Positions 20,169 through 28,815 of a DNA stretch of 64,000 nt are shown piece by piece. The notes beneath the pieces were generated by a model. It was not told the origin of the DNA, searched no databases, and saw nothing but the letters and a program-made list of their open reading frames with translations. Origin of the DNA: Olleya sp. YS (GTDB taxonomy: Bacteria; Bacteroidota; Bacteroidia; Flavobacteriales; Flavobacteriaceae); the NCBI RefSeq assembly GCF_029760915.1, contig NZ_CP121685.1, forward strand, positions 2,877,001 through 2,941,000, in the 5' to 3' direction. The translations under genes were made by a program, and so were the position numbers. Within the stretch, counting starts at the first letter, position 1. Each line of letters opens with the position of its first letter.

Positions 20169-21971
20169 ATGAGTATAGAAGATTTAAGATTGAGAGCAAA
20201 CGGTGAATATGAAATCAAAATATTTCAAATTGATACTACGCATAGAGATATTAAAGGCTTAACTAATCATCAAATAGTCAATACCCTTGTAAAACACCAC
20301 AAAACAAGAATTGATGAAACAGAATCTATAAATGTAGAATTATTACCCAAGGTAATAGATGGTGTTCACTATTACACATACGTCTACAACGAAAAAGAAA
20401 AAAAAGCACATTGGGATAGTTTTTTACCTACCACATTATCAGAGAACCTTGACTTCACAGTTCTAAAAATATCATTTGTGTTGTTTGCTTGTATAGACAA
20501 TAAAATATTTGCTGTTATTGGAGGAGGTGGTACAATGGTTATAAAGGCATTTCAAAATCATCGTTTTGGATTGGAGTTTTATGAATATCTAACAACTCTT
20601 GATGAAGAAATTGTCTCACTTACAACAAGAGGTATTTCTGGGACATTAACCCAAAGTAATAGAATTTTTAAAGAAGGCCAACGATTAAGTGATGTTCTAA
20701 ATTTTGTAAATATTCCTACGAGTATTAATTTAATTTTAAAAGATGCTATTAGAGATACATATTTTGATTTTATAGATTTTGGAGATAAAAATGTACAATT
20801 AGAAATTGCTTCATATTTTCACATAAAACATAGAATCTCATTTGCAGAATTGCATTTACTATTTAAGAGAATTAATGAAATTATAGATACCCAAACAAGA
20901 AGACCTTTAACATCATTTGTAGAAATTAAAGAAAGAGGTTTAACAGATAATGAATTTGTAAAAATCTTAATGATTGAGCTTCGTGATGATATGTTAAATA
21001 GATTTTCTCAAACAAGAGGGCAAAACCCTAAAAAAGCCGATATAGATTTTGTTCATCCATCTAAAATAAAGCAGTTCTATGAGTGCGATAGATTTGAGAT
21101 AAAGATGAAAGGGCAACGCAAAGACTTTTTAGAAGTTAAGGATAGAAATAAAATTTATGAGGATGGTCTAAAATATATTTTTAATCAACTTGATTTAAAT
21201 GCAAGCCAAGTAGATTTTAACAAACTAATGTGGGGATTAAAAGTTGAAGGATTTAAGGGAAATCAAAAAAAGAAATATGTATGGGCAAACTTTTGGCATT
21301 ATGTGACCTGTGAACTACAATATGAAAATAAGCCTATATTTCATATAGATTCTAAATGGTATTTTGTAAAAGATGATTTTACAGACTCTATGAATCAATT
21401 ATGTAGTCAAATGATTAATAGACATCATTCTCAAAGAAATATTTTATTTAACCCTTGGATTTCAAGTAGTGAAGATGCCTATAATTCTCTTTACAGAAAT
21501 GAGCCTAATTATTGGGTTTTTGATAAAGCGTTAGGGCAGAATATTGAGCTATGCGATATTATGTATGAAAGTGATGATACAATTTATCTTATTCATATTA
21601 AAACAGGTTTTGATGCTAAAATTCGTGATTTATGTAACCAAATAGTTATTTCGGCCAATAGGTTTATGATTTCTCGTAATTCTGGAGATAATGCATTTGT
21701 CAATGATGTTATAGATAGCTATAATAGAAGAGCTGATAATGTTGGTTATGAGATTGCAGATAAGGATTCATTTATTCAAAAATTTGCTACAGGAGGTAAA
21801 GAAATAGTGTTTGTAATGGCATTTAAGTCAGATACACAACGTGTTCCTGTCATTAGAAATAATGTCGAAAAGTTAGAGTCTAATATTGCTAAATTCTCTT
21901 TAATTCAATGTATCAGGGAAATGAGCACTTTTAATTATCCCATTGAGATAATAGAAATAAGTAATTCTTAA
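20169..21971 (+). CDS. DUF6119/TIGR04141-like protein, candidate defence nuclease
   Basis: A 600-aa cytoplasmic protein. Residues 95-165 match my memory of DUF6119: a W-x-x-F, then KIFAVIGGGGTMVIKAF and FGLEFY. Residues 450-500 carry IELCDIMYESDDTIYLIHIK followed by NQIVISANRF, close to the ELCDL/HVK/Q-VSA pattern of that family. E460, D463 and K478 could form a PD-(D/E)xK-like site. DUF6119 members are sporadic and often lie in defence islands; their activity is not settled. It sits between replication and metal genes as likely cargo. The family call is from memory and should be tested by profile search. Confidence 0.5.
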   Translation: MSIEDLRLRANGEYEIKIFQIDTTHRDIKGLTNHQIVNTLVKHHKTRIDETESINVELLPKVIDGVHYYTYVYNEKEKKAHWDSFLPTTLSENLDFTVLKISFVLFACIDNKIFAVIGGGGTMVIKAFQNHRFGLEFYEYLTTLDEEIVSLTTRGISGTLTQSNRIFKEGQRLSDVLNFVNIPTSINLILKDAIRDTYFDFIDFGDKNVQLEIASYFHIKHRISFAELHLLFKRINEIIDTQTRRPLTSFVEIKERGLTDNEFVKILMIELRDDMLNRFSQTRGQNPKKADIDFVHPSKIKQFYECDRFEIKMKGQRKDFLEVKDRNKIYEDGLKYIFNQLDLNASQVDFNKLMWGLKVEGFKGNQKKKYVWANFWHYVTCELQYENKPIFHIDSKWYFVKDDFTDSMNQLCSQMINRHHSQRNILFNPWISSSEDAYNSLYRNEPNYWVFDKALGQNIELCDIMYESDDTIYLIHIKTGFDAKIRDLCNQIVISANRFMISRNSGDNAFVNDVIDSYNRRADNVGYEIADKDSFIQKFATGGKEIVFVMAFKSDTQRVPVIRNNVEKLESNIAKFSLIQCIREMSTFNYPIEIIEISNS

Positions 21972-22034
21972 TATGTATATGGTACTAAAAGACTTAATAA
22001 AGAGAAAACTAAAGCTGTAGCTTAAATAAAATAT

Positions 22035-22070
22035 TTGCACAACCATTGCATCTCTAAATTTTTATCTTTG
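22035..22070 (+). promoter_or_regulatory. Operator-promoter of the metal island
   Basis: TTGCAC-AA-CCATTGCA at 22035-22050 is followed 12 bases later by the -7 box TATCTTTG (22063-22070). A near-identical operator, 13 bases before a -7-like box, lies at 25049-25085. The site is a candidate for the Fur-family regulator encoded at 24632. The GTG of the next gene is only 5 bases past the -7 box, implying a leaderless mRNA. Confidence 0.6.
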
Positions 22071-22075
22071 TAACT

Positions 22076-22393
22076 GTGAAATTTGTAACAATCATATTAT
22101 CCTTAATAATACTATTGCTTTCGGCAAAACCTTGTTCTGATGGTCAAAACATAGAAGACCAACATCAAGACGAGATAAGTGTTAATCACAACCATCAAGA
22201 AGATAGTGACGATTCTTGTCCTGTCACTTGTATTTGTAATTGTTGTGGTATGTCTATTACTTACGAACCAATCAAGACATTTAATTTAAAACTCAATATT
22301 GAAATCTCATCGGAGTTAATTTCTACATATCAACCTATTTATAGGTTTAACTTCCTTTCCAATATTTGGCAACCGCCACAAGTAATAAGCTAA
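22076..22393 (+). CDS. DUF6660-like secreted Cys/His-rich protein
   Basis: A 105-aa protein with an N-terminal signal segment followed by a His/Asp-rich stretch (QHQDEISVNHNHQ) and CPVTCICNCCG, a likely metal-binding patch. Small proteins like this precede metal TonB receptors in Bacteroidota and may buffer metal in the periplasm; that role is inferred. The only start that keeps the signal peptide is GTG at 22076, almost at the predicted transcription start. First gene of the metal island. Confidence 0.7.
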   Translation: MKFVTIILSLIILLLSAKPCSDGQNIEDQHQDEISVNHNHQEDSDDSCPVTCICNCCGMSITYEPIKTFNLKLNIEISSELISTYQPIYRFNFLSNIWQPPQVIS

Positions 22394-22442
22394 AACGTTT
22401 CGATTTTAAATCAATTATTTAGTTAATTACAATTATAATTCA

Positions 22443-24629
22443 ATGAATAAATACCTATTGAGCCTAAAGCTCATATTAATACTTTGCCTATCGTTAAAGG
22501 CACAAACATCAGACATACAAATTAAAGTCATAACAGAGGCAGATAACGAACCTTTAATGGGTGCTACGGTTTACTTTGAGGCATTAGAAAAAGGTGCAGT
22601 TACCAATTTTGATGGTGTCGCAGAATTTACAGAAATACCAGAAGGCGAACATCAAATAGTAATTTCCTTTTTAGGTTTTGAAACATTAGAAACCACAATT
22701 CAAATTCCAAGTAATACAGAATTAGTGTTTAAGCTAAAAGAAGGTGGTAACGAATTGGATGCTGTCGTATTACAATCTACAAGAAGTACAAGAACAGTAA
22801 GAAAAATACCTACACGTATAGAGTTTATTGGTGCAGAAGAATTGGGAGAAAAAGCAATAATGAATCCTACCAATATTTCTATGGTGCTTCGTGAAAGTAC
22901 AGGAATACAGATGCAACAAACGTCATTAAGTAGTGGTAGCACTAATATTAGGATTCAAGGATTAGATGGTAGATATACCCAACTATTAAGAGATGGGTTT
23001 CCATTATATGGTGGTTTTTCAAGTGGTTTAAGTATTTTACAAATACCACCTTTAGACTTACAACAATTTGAGATAATCAAAGGAAGTTCTTCAACACTTT
23101 ATGGCGGTGGTGCAATAGCAGGATTGGTTAATATGGTTTCTAAAACACCAGATGAAGAACCTGCTTTGGACATTATGCTTACACAAACACAAGCATTAGG
23201 AAGTACTGCAAATGTGTTTTACAGCAAACGAAATGAAAAGTTTGGTGTTTCACTCTACGGCTCTGGTCACTATCAAAAAGCATTTGACCCAGAAGATGAT
23301 GGCTTTAGTAATCTGCCAAAAACAACATCAATTTCTTTCAACCCTAAATTGTTTTATTATCCATCGGATAAAACAACACTTTGGTTTGGATTAAACGGAA
23401 CATATGATGATAGAATTGGTGGTGATATTACTAAAATTGAAAATGGTGAAGATGGAATTCATCAGTACACAGAAGAAAACAATTCAAAACGATTAAGCAG
23501 TCAATTTGTATATGAGACCCAATTAGATTCTGTTAGCTCATTTCAATTTAAAAACAGTGTCTCTTTTTTTGATAGGAATTTAACTGTTCCTGATTTTAAT
23601 TTTGACGGTCAGCAAACAAACACTTTTACTGAAATCTCATATAATACAGCATCAGAAAAAATGGATTGGATATTAGGAGCTAATTTATATACTTCAAATT
23701 TTGATGAAAATGATGACGCACCATTACAACGAGACCAAAAAGATGTAACCTTTGGGGCATTTGCAAATAATATCTATGACATATCGGATAATTGGATATT
23801 GGAAACAGGATTAAGAGCAGATTACAATACTGATTTCGGTTTCTTTCCATTGCCACGAGTTTCATTGCTCTATAAAAATAATAGTGGGTTTTCAAGTAGA
23901 ATTGGTGGAGGTTTAGGGTATAAAATCCCAGACATTTTTACAGAAGAAGCAGAGTATATCAATTTTGAAAATGTACTTGCAATAGATAAATCTACAGTAG
24001 ATGCAGAACGTTCTTATGGTGTTAATTTTGATTTAAACTATCAAACCCGTTTATCTGATGAGATTGGTTTTTCTGTGAATCAATTATTCTATGTGACTGC
24101 AATAAATGATGGATTGCTTTTAAATTCAACAGATAACGGATTATTTCAGTTTGAAAATGCACCAGATGAAATCTTTAGTAAAGGAGCAGAAACAAATATA
24201 AAATTTACATACAAAGACTTTAGATGGTTTTTAAACTATGCGCTTATTGATACCAAACTAAATTATTTGCCTGGTAATCCACAGAAGCCATTAACCGCAA
24301 AGCATAATGCAGGTAGTGTATTAATGTATGAGTCTGAAAAGTGGCGTATAGGTTATGAAACCTACTATACAGGAAAACAATTCTTATCCAATGGTACAGA
24401 AACTACAGACTTTGTAACTATGGGTTTATTGGTGATGCGTAACTTTAAATTAGGTAGTGTATTTGTGAACTTTGAAAACTTTACAGATAGAAGACAAAGC
24501 AGATTTTCACCTTTGGTTTTACCACCACACGAAAATCCAGTTTTTCCTGAAATTTACGCACCTACAGATGGTTTTATTTTTAGTGTAGGGCTAATTATTA
24601 AACCATTTGGTAACGAAGACCACGATTAA
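22443..24629 (+). CDS. TonB-dependent receptor, probably metal-linked
   Basis: Outer-membrane gated channel of 728 aa. A signal peptide (LSLKAQ) is followed by a carboxypeptidase-like beta domain (about residues 22-105), a plug domain (about 115-230, with VVLQSTRSTRTVRKIPTRIE and GLDGRYTQLLRDGFP) and a C-terminal beta barrel ending in VGLIIKPF. It is preceded by the DUF6660-like gene and followed after 2 bases by a Fur-family regulator, so the substrate is probably a metal ion or complex. Confidence 0.9.
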   Translation: MNKYLLSLKLILILCLSLKAQTSDIQIKVITEADNEPLMGATVYFEALEKGAVTNFDGVAEFTEIPEGEHQIVISFLGFETLETTIQIPSNTELVFKLKEGGNELDAVVLQSTRSTRTVRKIPTRIEFIGAEELGEKAIMNPTNISMVLRESTGIQMQQTSLSSGSTNIRIQGLDGRYTQLLRDGFPLYGGFSSGLSILQIPPLDLQQFEIIKGSSSTLYGGGAIAGLVNMVSKTPDEEPALDIMLTQTQALGSTANVFYSKRNEKFGVSLYGSGHYQKAFDPEDDGFSNLPKTTSISFNPKLFYYPSDKTTLWFGLNGTYDDRIGGDITKIENGEDGIHQYTEENNSKRLSSQFVYETQLDSVSSFQFKNSVSFFDRNLTVPDFNFDGQQTNTFTEISYNTASEKMDWILGANLYTSNFDENDDAPLQRDQKDVTFGAFANNIYDISDNWILETGLRADYNTDFGFFPLPRVSLLYKNNSGFSSRIGGGLGYKIPDIFTEEAEYINFENVLAIDKSTVDAERSYGVNFDLNYQTRLSDEIGFSVNQLFYVTAINDGLLLNSTDNGLFQFENAPDEIFSKGAETNIKFTYKDFRWFLNYALIDTKLNYLPGNPQKPLTAKHNAGSVLMYESEKWRIGYETYYTGKQFLSNGTETTDFVTMGLLVMRNFKLGSVFVNFENFTDRRQSRFSPLVLPPHENPVFPEIYAPTDGFIFSVGLIIKPFGNEDHD

Positions 24630-24631
24630 TT

Positions 24632-25045
24632 ATGGAAACAATAGAACAAGTATTAGAATCAAAACAAGTACGTGTTACAGCAATGCGTTTGTTAATTTAT
24701 AAGTTTCTTGCTGAAAAAGAAATTGCGGTAACATTAAGTGATATTGAAAATGCTTTTGAAAAAGCAGATAGAACTACGCTTTACAGAACTATTAAAACTT
24801 TTGAAGAAAAGGATATTGTACACCAAATAGACGATGGTACAGGTATTACAAAATACGCATTATGTGAACAAGGTTGCAATTGTGAAATTGAAACCGATTT
24901 ACATCTTCATTTCCATTGTAATAATTGTAATGAAACCATTTGTTTAACAGACCATAAAATACCTCAAATTAAAGTACCTGATGGATTTGTTTCAGAAAAC
25001 GTAAACTTGGTTGTAAAAGGTATATGTGATAAGTGTAGTGGCTAA
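24632..25045 (+). CDS. Fur-family transcriptional regulator
   Basis: Metal-sensing repressor of 137 aa: winged helix (RVTAMRLLIYKFL, RTTLYRTIKTFEEKDIV) and a dimerisation domain with HLHFHCNNC and a C-terminal CDKC, giving two CxxC pairs for structural zinc. The extra Cys in EQGCNCEIETDLHLHFH is typical of Bacteroidota Zur-like or metal-stress members. Two TTGCA-type operators flank it, before the DUF6660-like gene and just after its stop, so it probably controls both transcription units. Its metal cannot be decided. Confidence 0.88.
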   Translation: METIEQVLESKQVRVTAMRLLIYKFLAEKEIAVTLSDIENAFEKADRTTLYRTIKTFEEKDIVHQIDDGTGITKYALCEQGCNCEIETDLHLHFHCNNCNETICLTDHKIPQIKVPDGFVSENVNLVVKGICDKCSG

Positions 25046-25048
25046 TAA

Positions 25049-25085
25049 TTGCACTTCCATTGCACTTACTATTAAAGTACATTTA
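25049..25085 (+). promoter_or_regulatory. Second operator-promoter of the metal island
   Basis: TTGCAC-TT-CCATTGCA at 25049-25064 differs from the 22035 site only in the two middle bases. A -7-like TACATTTA (25078-25085) follows 13 bases later. It probably drives DUF3703, merTP and the ATPase. Confidence 0.55.
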
Positions 25086-25101
25086 TCCAAAATTAGTGAA
25101 T

Positions 25102-25464
25102 ATGAAGTTTAATACTAAAATACCTAAACATATCAAACAGGCTTATATCGAAGAATTAAAACAATACAGTTTCTGTTTAGAAAATAAGCGGTTTGGTAAT
25201 GCTTGGTTTCATTTAGAACGCAGTCATATAATAGGACAGTCTTATCCTATAGAACATACCTATTCACATTGGCTAATGCTAAAGTTTGGATTTAGACAAA
25301 AAGATACTAAAGAAGTATTCGGTCAAATTATTAGATTGCTTGTTGGTGGTTGGAAATCATTTATAAATCACGTTCCTCTTGGTAATACAGGTGGCGCAAA
25401 CGTACCACCATTAAAACGTATGCCTATTCCAAATGACATTGAAAAAGTATTAGATATAGAATGA
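25102..25464 (+). CDS. DUF3703 family protein
   Basis: A 120-aa soluble protein matching DUF3703, with the conserved AWFHLERSHIIGQSYPIEHTYSH histidine-rich helix region and GNTGGANVPPLKRMPIP near the end. The family travels with metal-resistance genes but its function is unknown. I chose the ATG at 25102 rather than an upstream TTG, because the upstream bases overlap the promoter and the family starts near this point. Its stop overlaps the merTP start by 4 bases. Confidence 0.8.
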   Translation: MKFNTKIPKHIKQAYIEELKQYSFCLENKRFGNAWFHLERSHIIGQSYPIEHTYSHWLMLKFGFRQKDTKEVFGQIIRLLVGGWKSFINHVPLGNTGGANVPPLKRMPIPNDIEKVLDIE

Positions 25465-26048
25465 AAAATAAATTAGCGGTTACAAGTATCCTAACAGCAA
25501 TCACAGCTTCATTGTGTTGCATCACACCAGTTTTGGCATTAATTGCAGGAACAAGTGGTGTAGCTTCAACTTTTTCTTGGATAGAACCATTTAGACCTTA
25601 CTTAATAGGGCTAACTATATTAGTTCTTCTCTTTGCTTGGTATCAAAAATTAAAACCAGAAAAAGAAATCGACTGTGAATGTGAAACGGATAAAAAACCA
25701 AAATTTATTCAGTCAAAAACCTTTTTAGGAGTTGTAACAGTATTCGCAATAGTGATGTTGGCATTTCCATACTACTCAAGTATGTTTTATCCAAATTCAG
25801 AGAAACAAATTGTTGTCGTTGATAAATCAAATATCAAAACAACAGAGTATAAAATAAGTGGAATGACTTGTCCCAGTTGTGAAGCTCACGTAAACCACGA
25901 AGTAAATAAACTTAACGGAATTGTGAACTCAAAAACATCATACAAGAATGGTAACGCAATCATTGAGTATGACCAAACTAAAACTAATGAATTAGAAATT
26001 GAGAAAGCAATTAATTCTACAGGTTATAAAGTAACTGATAAAAATTAA
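25461..26048 (+). CDS. merTP: Mercuric transport protein MerTP (MerT-MerP fusion)
   Basis: Inner-membrane metal importer of 195 aa. The MerT part has a Cys pair in the first helix (SLCCITP) and further helices, with a cytoplasmic CECE loop near residue 71. The C-terminal domain (about 130-195) is a MerP-like HMA fold with GMTCPSC. In the family it brings Hg(II) into the cell for MerA, but no mercuric reductase or MerR is present here, so this copy may act on another soft metal or feed the adjacent ATPase. Confidence 0.88.
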   Translation: MKNKLAVTSILTAITASLCCITPVLALIAGTSGVASTFSWIEPFRPYLIGLTILVLLFAWYQKLKPEKEIDCECETDKKPKFIQSKTFLGVVTVFAIVMLAFPYYSSMFYPNSEKQIVVVDKSNIKTTEYKISGMTCPSCEAHVNHEVNKLNGIVNSKTSYKNGNAIIEYDQTKTNELEIEKAINSTGYKVTDKN

Positions 26049-26053
26049 AATTG

Positions 26054-26260
26054 ATGCAAACTATATTAAAATCTGAAATCACTTGCCCAACCTGTGGTCA
26101 TAAAAAGGAAGAAGATATGCCAACAAATGCCTGTCAATTCTTTTATGAATGTGAGAAATGTAAAACAGTTTTAAAACCAAACAAAGGAGATTGTTGTGTG
26201 TATTGTTCTTATGGTACAGTTCCTTGTCCACCAATTCAACAAAACAAAAGTTGTTGTTAA
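26054..26260 (+). CDS. Small Cys-rich protein of the GDCCVYCSYG family
   Basis: A 68-aa protein with CPTCGHKKEEDMP, then CEKCKT, then GDCCVYCSYGTVPCPP and a CC end. The eleven cysteines and CxxC pairs suggest a zinc- or thiol-metal binding protein. Homologues follow merTP in many Bacteroidota, from memory, without a known role. The ATG at 26054 is preferred to the adjacent TTG. It is in the same run as merTP and the ATPase. Confidence 0.75.
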   Translation: MQTILKSEITCPTCGHKKEEDMPTNACQFFYECEKCKTVLKPNKGDCCVYCSYGTVPCPPIQQNKSCC

Positions 26261-26270
26261 AACTAACTTG

Positions 26271-28223
26271 ATGAAAAAAAAGAAAATCAATTTAAAAGAT
26301 TTAAAACCAAATTCAGAAGCACAACATTCTCACGATGATGGTCATAATCACGGTAATGGAAGTGCATTCAAAACATACATTCCTGCTATCATAAGTTTTG
26401 TTATGTTAATGGTAGGTATCGCTGTAGATTATTTTGATGCGATTCCTCAATTTCAAGGATTGATTCGAGTAGTTTGGTACACTTTAGCATATATTCCAGT
26501 TGGATTTCCTGTAATTAAAGAAGGATGGAAAAGTCTTATAAAAGGCGATGTTTTTACCGAGTTCTTTTTAATGTCTATTGCCACCATTGGTGCGTTTATC
26601 ATTGGTGAATATCCTGAAGGTGTGGCAGTAATGCTATTTTATGCAGTAGGAGAATTATTTCAAAACGCAGCAGTTAATAGAGCAAAAGGAAATATTAAAG
26701 CCTTATTAGATGTTCGACCAAAAGAAGCCAATGTATTTCGTGATGGTGATTATGTTAGTGTGTCGCCAGAAGCTGTAAATATTGGTGAAAAAATACAAAT
26801 TCGAGTAGGTGAGAAAATACCGTTAGATGGGATTTTATTATCCGAAAAAGCATCTCTAAACACCGCAGCGTTAACAGGCGAGAGCAAACCAGATTCCATT
26901 CAGAAAGAAGCAAAGGTTTACGCAGGTAGTATCAATTTAGAAAGCGTTATTGAAGTTGAGGTAACTAATAAGTTTGAAGACAGTTCTATTGCGAGAATAT
27001 TAGATTTGGTTCAAAATGCTACAGCTCGTAAGTCTAAAACAGAACTATTTATTAGACAGTTTGCTCGTATCTACACACCAATTGTTGTGTTTTTAGCTAT
27101 TGGTGTTACTTTTATACCTTACTTTTTTGTAGATGATTATGTGTTTAGAGATTGGTTATACAGAGCATTAATTTTCTTGGTAATATCTTGTCCTTGTGCC
27201 TTAGTGATTTCAATTCCATTAGGATATTTCGGTGGATTGGGAGCAGCTTCAAAAAATGGAATATTATTTAAAGGTGCTTCATTTTTAGATGCTATGACCA
27301 AAATAAATACTTTGGTAATGGACAAAACAGGAACCGTTACCAAAGGTGTTTTTAAAATCAAAGAAGTAAAAGCAATTGGTTGGAATGAAACCGAATTTAT
27401 GCAATACTTAATGGCGTTGGAAGAACAATCCACGCATCCAATTGCTAAAGCCATTTTAGAGTACAAAGCTGAAGGAGAAGATTTTGAAGCACAAGACGTT
27501 TCTGAAATTGCAGGTAAAGGTTTAAAAGGCGTTGTTAATGGTAAAACAGTTTTAGTAGGAAATAAAGCCTTAATGACTGCGAATAATATAAATGTTCCAT
27601 CTGAAACGGAATCTATTGTAGAATCGATAGTATTAGTTGCAATCGATAATCAATTTGCAGGTTATGTAGTCATAGCAGATGAATTAAAGGAAGATGCAAA
27701 AGAAACTATTACAGCATTACACAAAGTAGGCATTAAAAATATTATGATGCTTTCCGGTGATAAAGATTCCATCACGCAACAAGTCGCTAAAGAGTTGAAT
27801 ATCGAAAATGCTAAAGGTGGTTTACTTCCAGAAGATAAATTAAACGAAGTTGAAATTTTAAAGAAAAATCCTGAAAACAAAATAGCCTTTATAGGTGATG
27901 GTATTAACGATGCACCTGTTTTAGCAGCAAGTAACGTTGGTATTGCAATGGGTGGTTTAGGTAGTGATGTAGCTATTGAAACAGCAGACGTTATCATTCA
28001 AACCGACCAGCCTTCAAAAGTAGTTAGAGCCATTAAAATAAGTCGTTCTACAAGAAAAATTGTTTGGCAAAATATCATTTTAGCGTTTGGAGTTAAAGTT
28101 ATTGTCTTGATATTAGGAGCAGGTGGTTTAGCCACAATGTGGGAAGCTGTTTTTGCAGATGTAGGAGTAGCATTATTAGCAATTTTAAATGCAGTTCGAT
28201 TGCAGAAAATGAAATGGGATTAA
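26271..28223 (+). CDS. Heavy-metal P1B-type ATPase (Zn/Cd type)
   Basis: Membrane pump that exports metal ions with ATP, about 650 aa. Motifs: actuator TGES, the metal-binding CPCAL in the sixth helix, phosphorylation DKTGTVTKG, STHP of the nucleotide domain, and GDGINDAPVLA. The N-terminus has a His-rich HSHDDGHNHG stretch instead of an HMA domain; a separate HMA is supplied by MerTP. CPC with this context suggests P1B-2 (Zn/Cd/Pb). The ATG at 26271 was chosen because the upstream extension lies in the previous gene. Confidence 0.92.
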   Translation: MKKKKINLKDLKPNSEAQHSHDDGHNHGNGSAFKTYIPAIISFVMLMVGIAVDYFDAIPQFQGLIRVVWYTLAYIPVGFPVIKEGWKSLIKGDVFTEFFLMSIATIGAFIIGEYPEGVAVMLFYAVGELFQNAAVNRAKGNIKALLDVRPKEANVFRDGDYVSVSPEAVNIGEKIQIRVGEKIPLDGILLSEKASLNTAALTGESKPDSIQKEAKVYAGSINLESVIEVEVTNKFEDSSIARILDLVQNATARKSKTELFIRQFARIYTPIVVFLAIGVTFIPYFFVDDYVFRDWLYRALIFLVISCPCALVISIPLGYFGGLGAASKNGILFKGASFLDAMTKINTLVMDKTGTVTKGVFKIKEVKAIGWNETEFMQYLMALEEQSTHPIAKAILEYKAEGEDFEAQDVSEIAGKGLKGVVNGKTVLVGNKALMTANNINVPSETESIVESIVLVAIDNQFAGYVVIADELKEDAKETITALHKVGIKNIMMLSGDKDSITQQVAKELNIENAKGGLLPEDKLNEVEILKKNPENKIAFIGDGINDAPVLAASNVGIAMGGLGSDVAIETADVIIQTDQPSKVVRAIKISRSTRKIVWQNIILAFGVKVIVLILGAGGLATMWEAVFADVGVALLAILNAVRLQKMKWD

Positions 28224-28294
28224 GCAGATTAATCAATTAAACTTCTGTTAAACAAAATCAATAGTTGTTAAAATTTCGTAACTTCGCAATCAAT

Positions 28295-28708
28295 ATGAAG
28301 CAGATTTTCCATAAAATAATGTCTTTAGCAATGACTTTTGTAGTGTTATTCTCTACAATGTCATTTACTGTGAATATGCATTATTGTGGAGATACTTTAG
28401 TAGAATCTGCTATCTTTCAAAAAGCCAAAGGTTGCGGAATGGAAATGGAAAAGCCTTCAACCGAAGAATGTTCTATTACCAAGAAAAATTGTTGTGATGA
28501 TAAACAATTAGCAATTGAAGGTCAAGACGAATTACAATTGCAAGTTGACAAAATCACGTTTGAGCAACAAGTATTCATCGCTTCATTTGTTTATACTTAC
28601 ATTAACCTTTTTGAAGGTTTAGACAGTAATGTATCTACCTACGAAGAATACAAACCACCACTCGTCATAAGGCAACTCTACAAGATTGACGAGACATACT
28701 TAATTTGA
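28295..28708 (+). CDS. HYC_CC_PP family protein
   Basis: A 137-aa protein with an N-terminal membrane/signal segment and the family hallmarks: MHYCGD, the NCCDD pair and KPPLVIRQ near the C-terminus. The family is found beside metal exporters in Bacteroidota; a periplasmic metal-handling role is inferred. The ATG at 28295 fits the signal peptide better than the upstream TTG. It precedes the Cus-type RND genes. Confidence 0.85.
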   Translation: MKQIFHKIMSLAMTFVVLFSTMSFTVNMHYCGDTLVESAIFQKAKGCGMEMEKPSTEECSITKKNCCDDKQLAIEGQDELQLQVDKITFEQQVFIASFVYTYINLFEGLDSNVSTYEEYKPPLVIRQLYKIDETYLI

Positions 28709-28815
28709 TTTTTAAACAATAGACTCTTTTATCCTATGACTGCAATGTCGTAAGGATAATTTACTGTATTCGGTGTTTTTACAACACTATTGTCTAATTG
28801 TTTAAAATCAATCAT

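Noticed and set aside
21973-22020. 15-codon frame between the DUF6119-like gene and the metal island
   Set aside because: Too short and without a ribosome site or recognisable feature.
26196-26270. N-terminal extension of the P1B ATPase from 26196
   Set aside because: The added 25 codons overlap the preceding Cys-rich gene in another frame and do not resemble an ATPase start; ATG 26271 is used.
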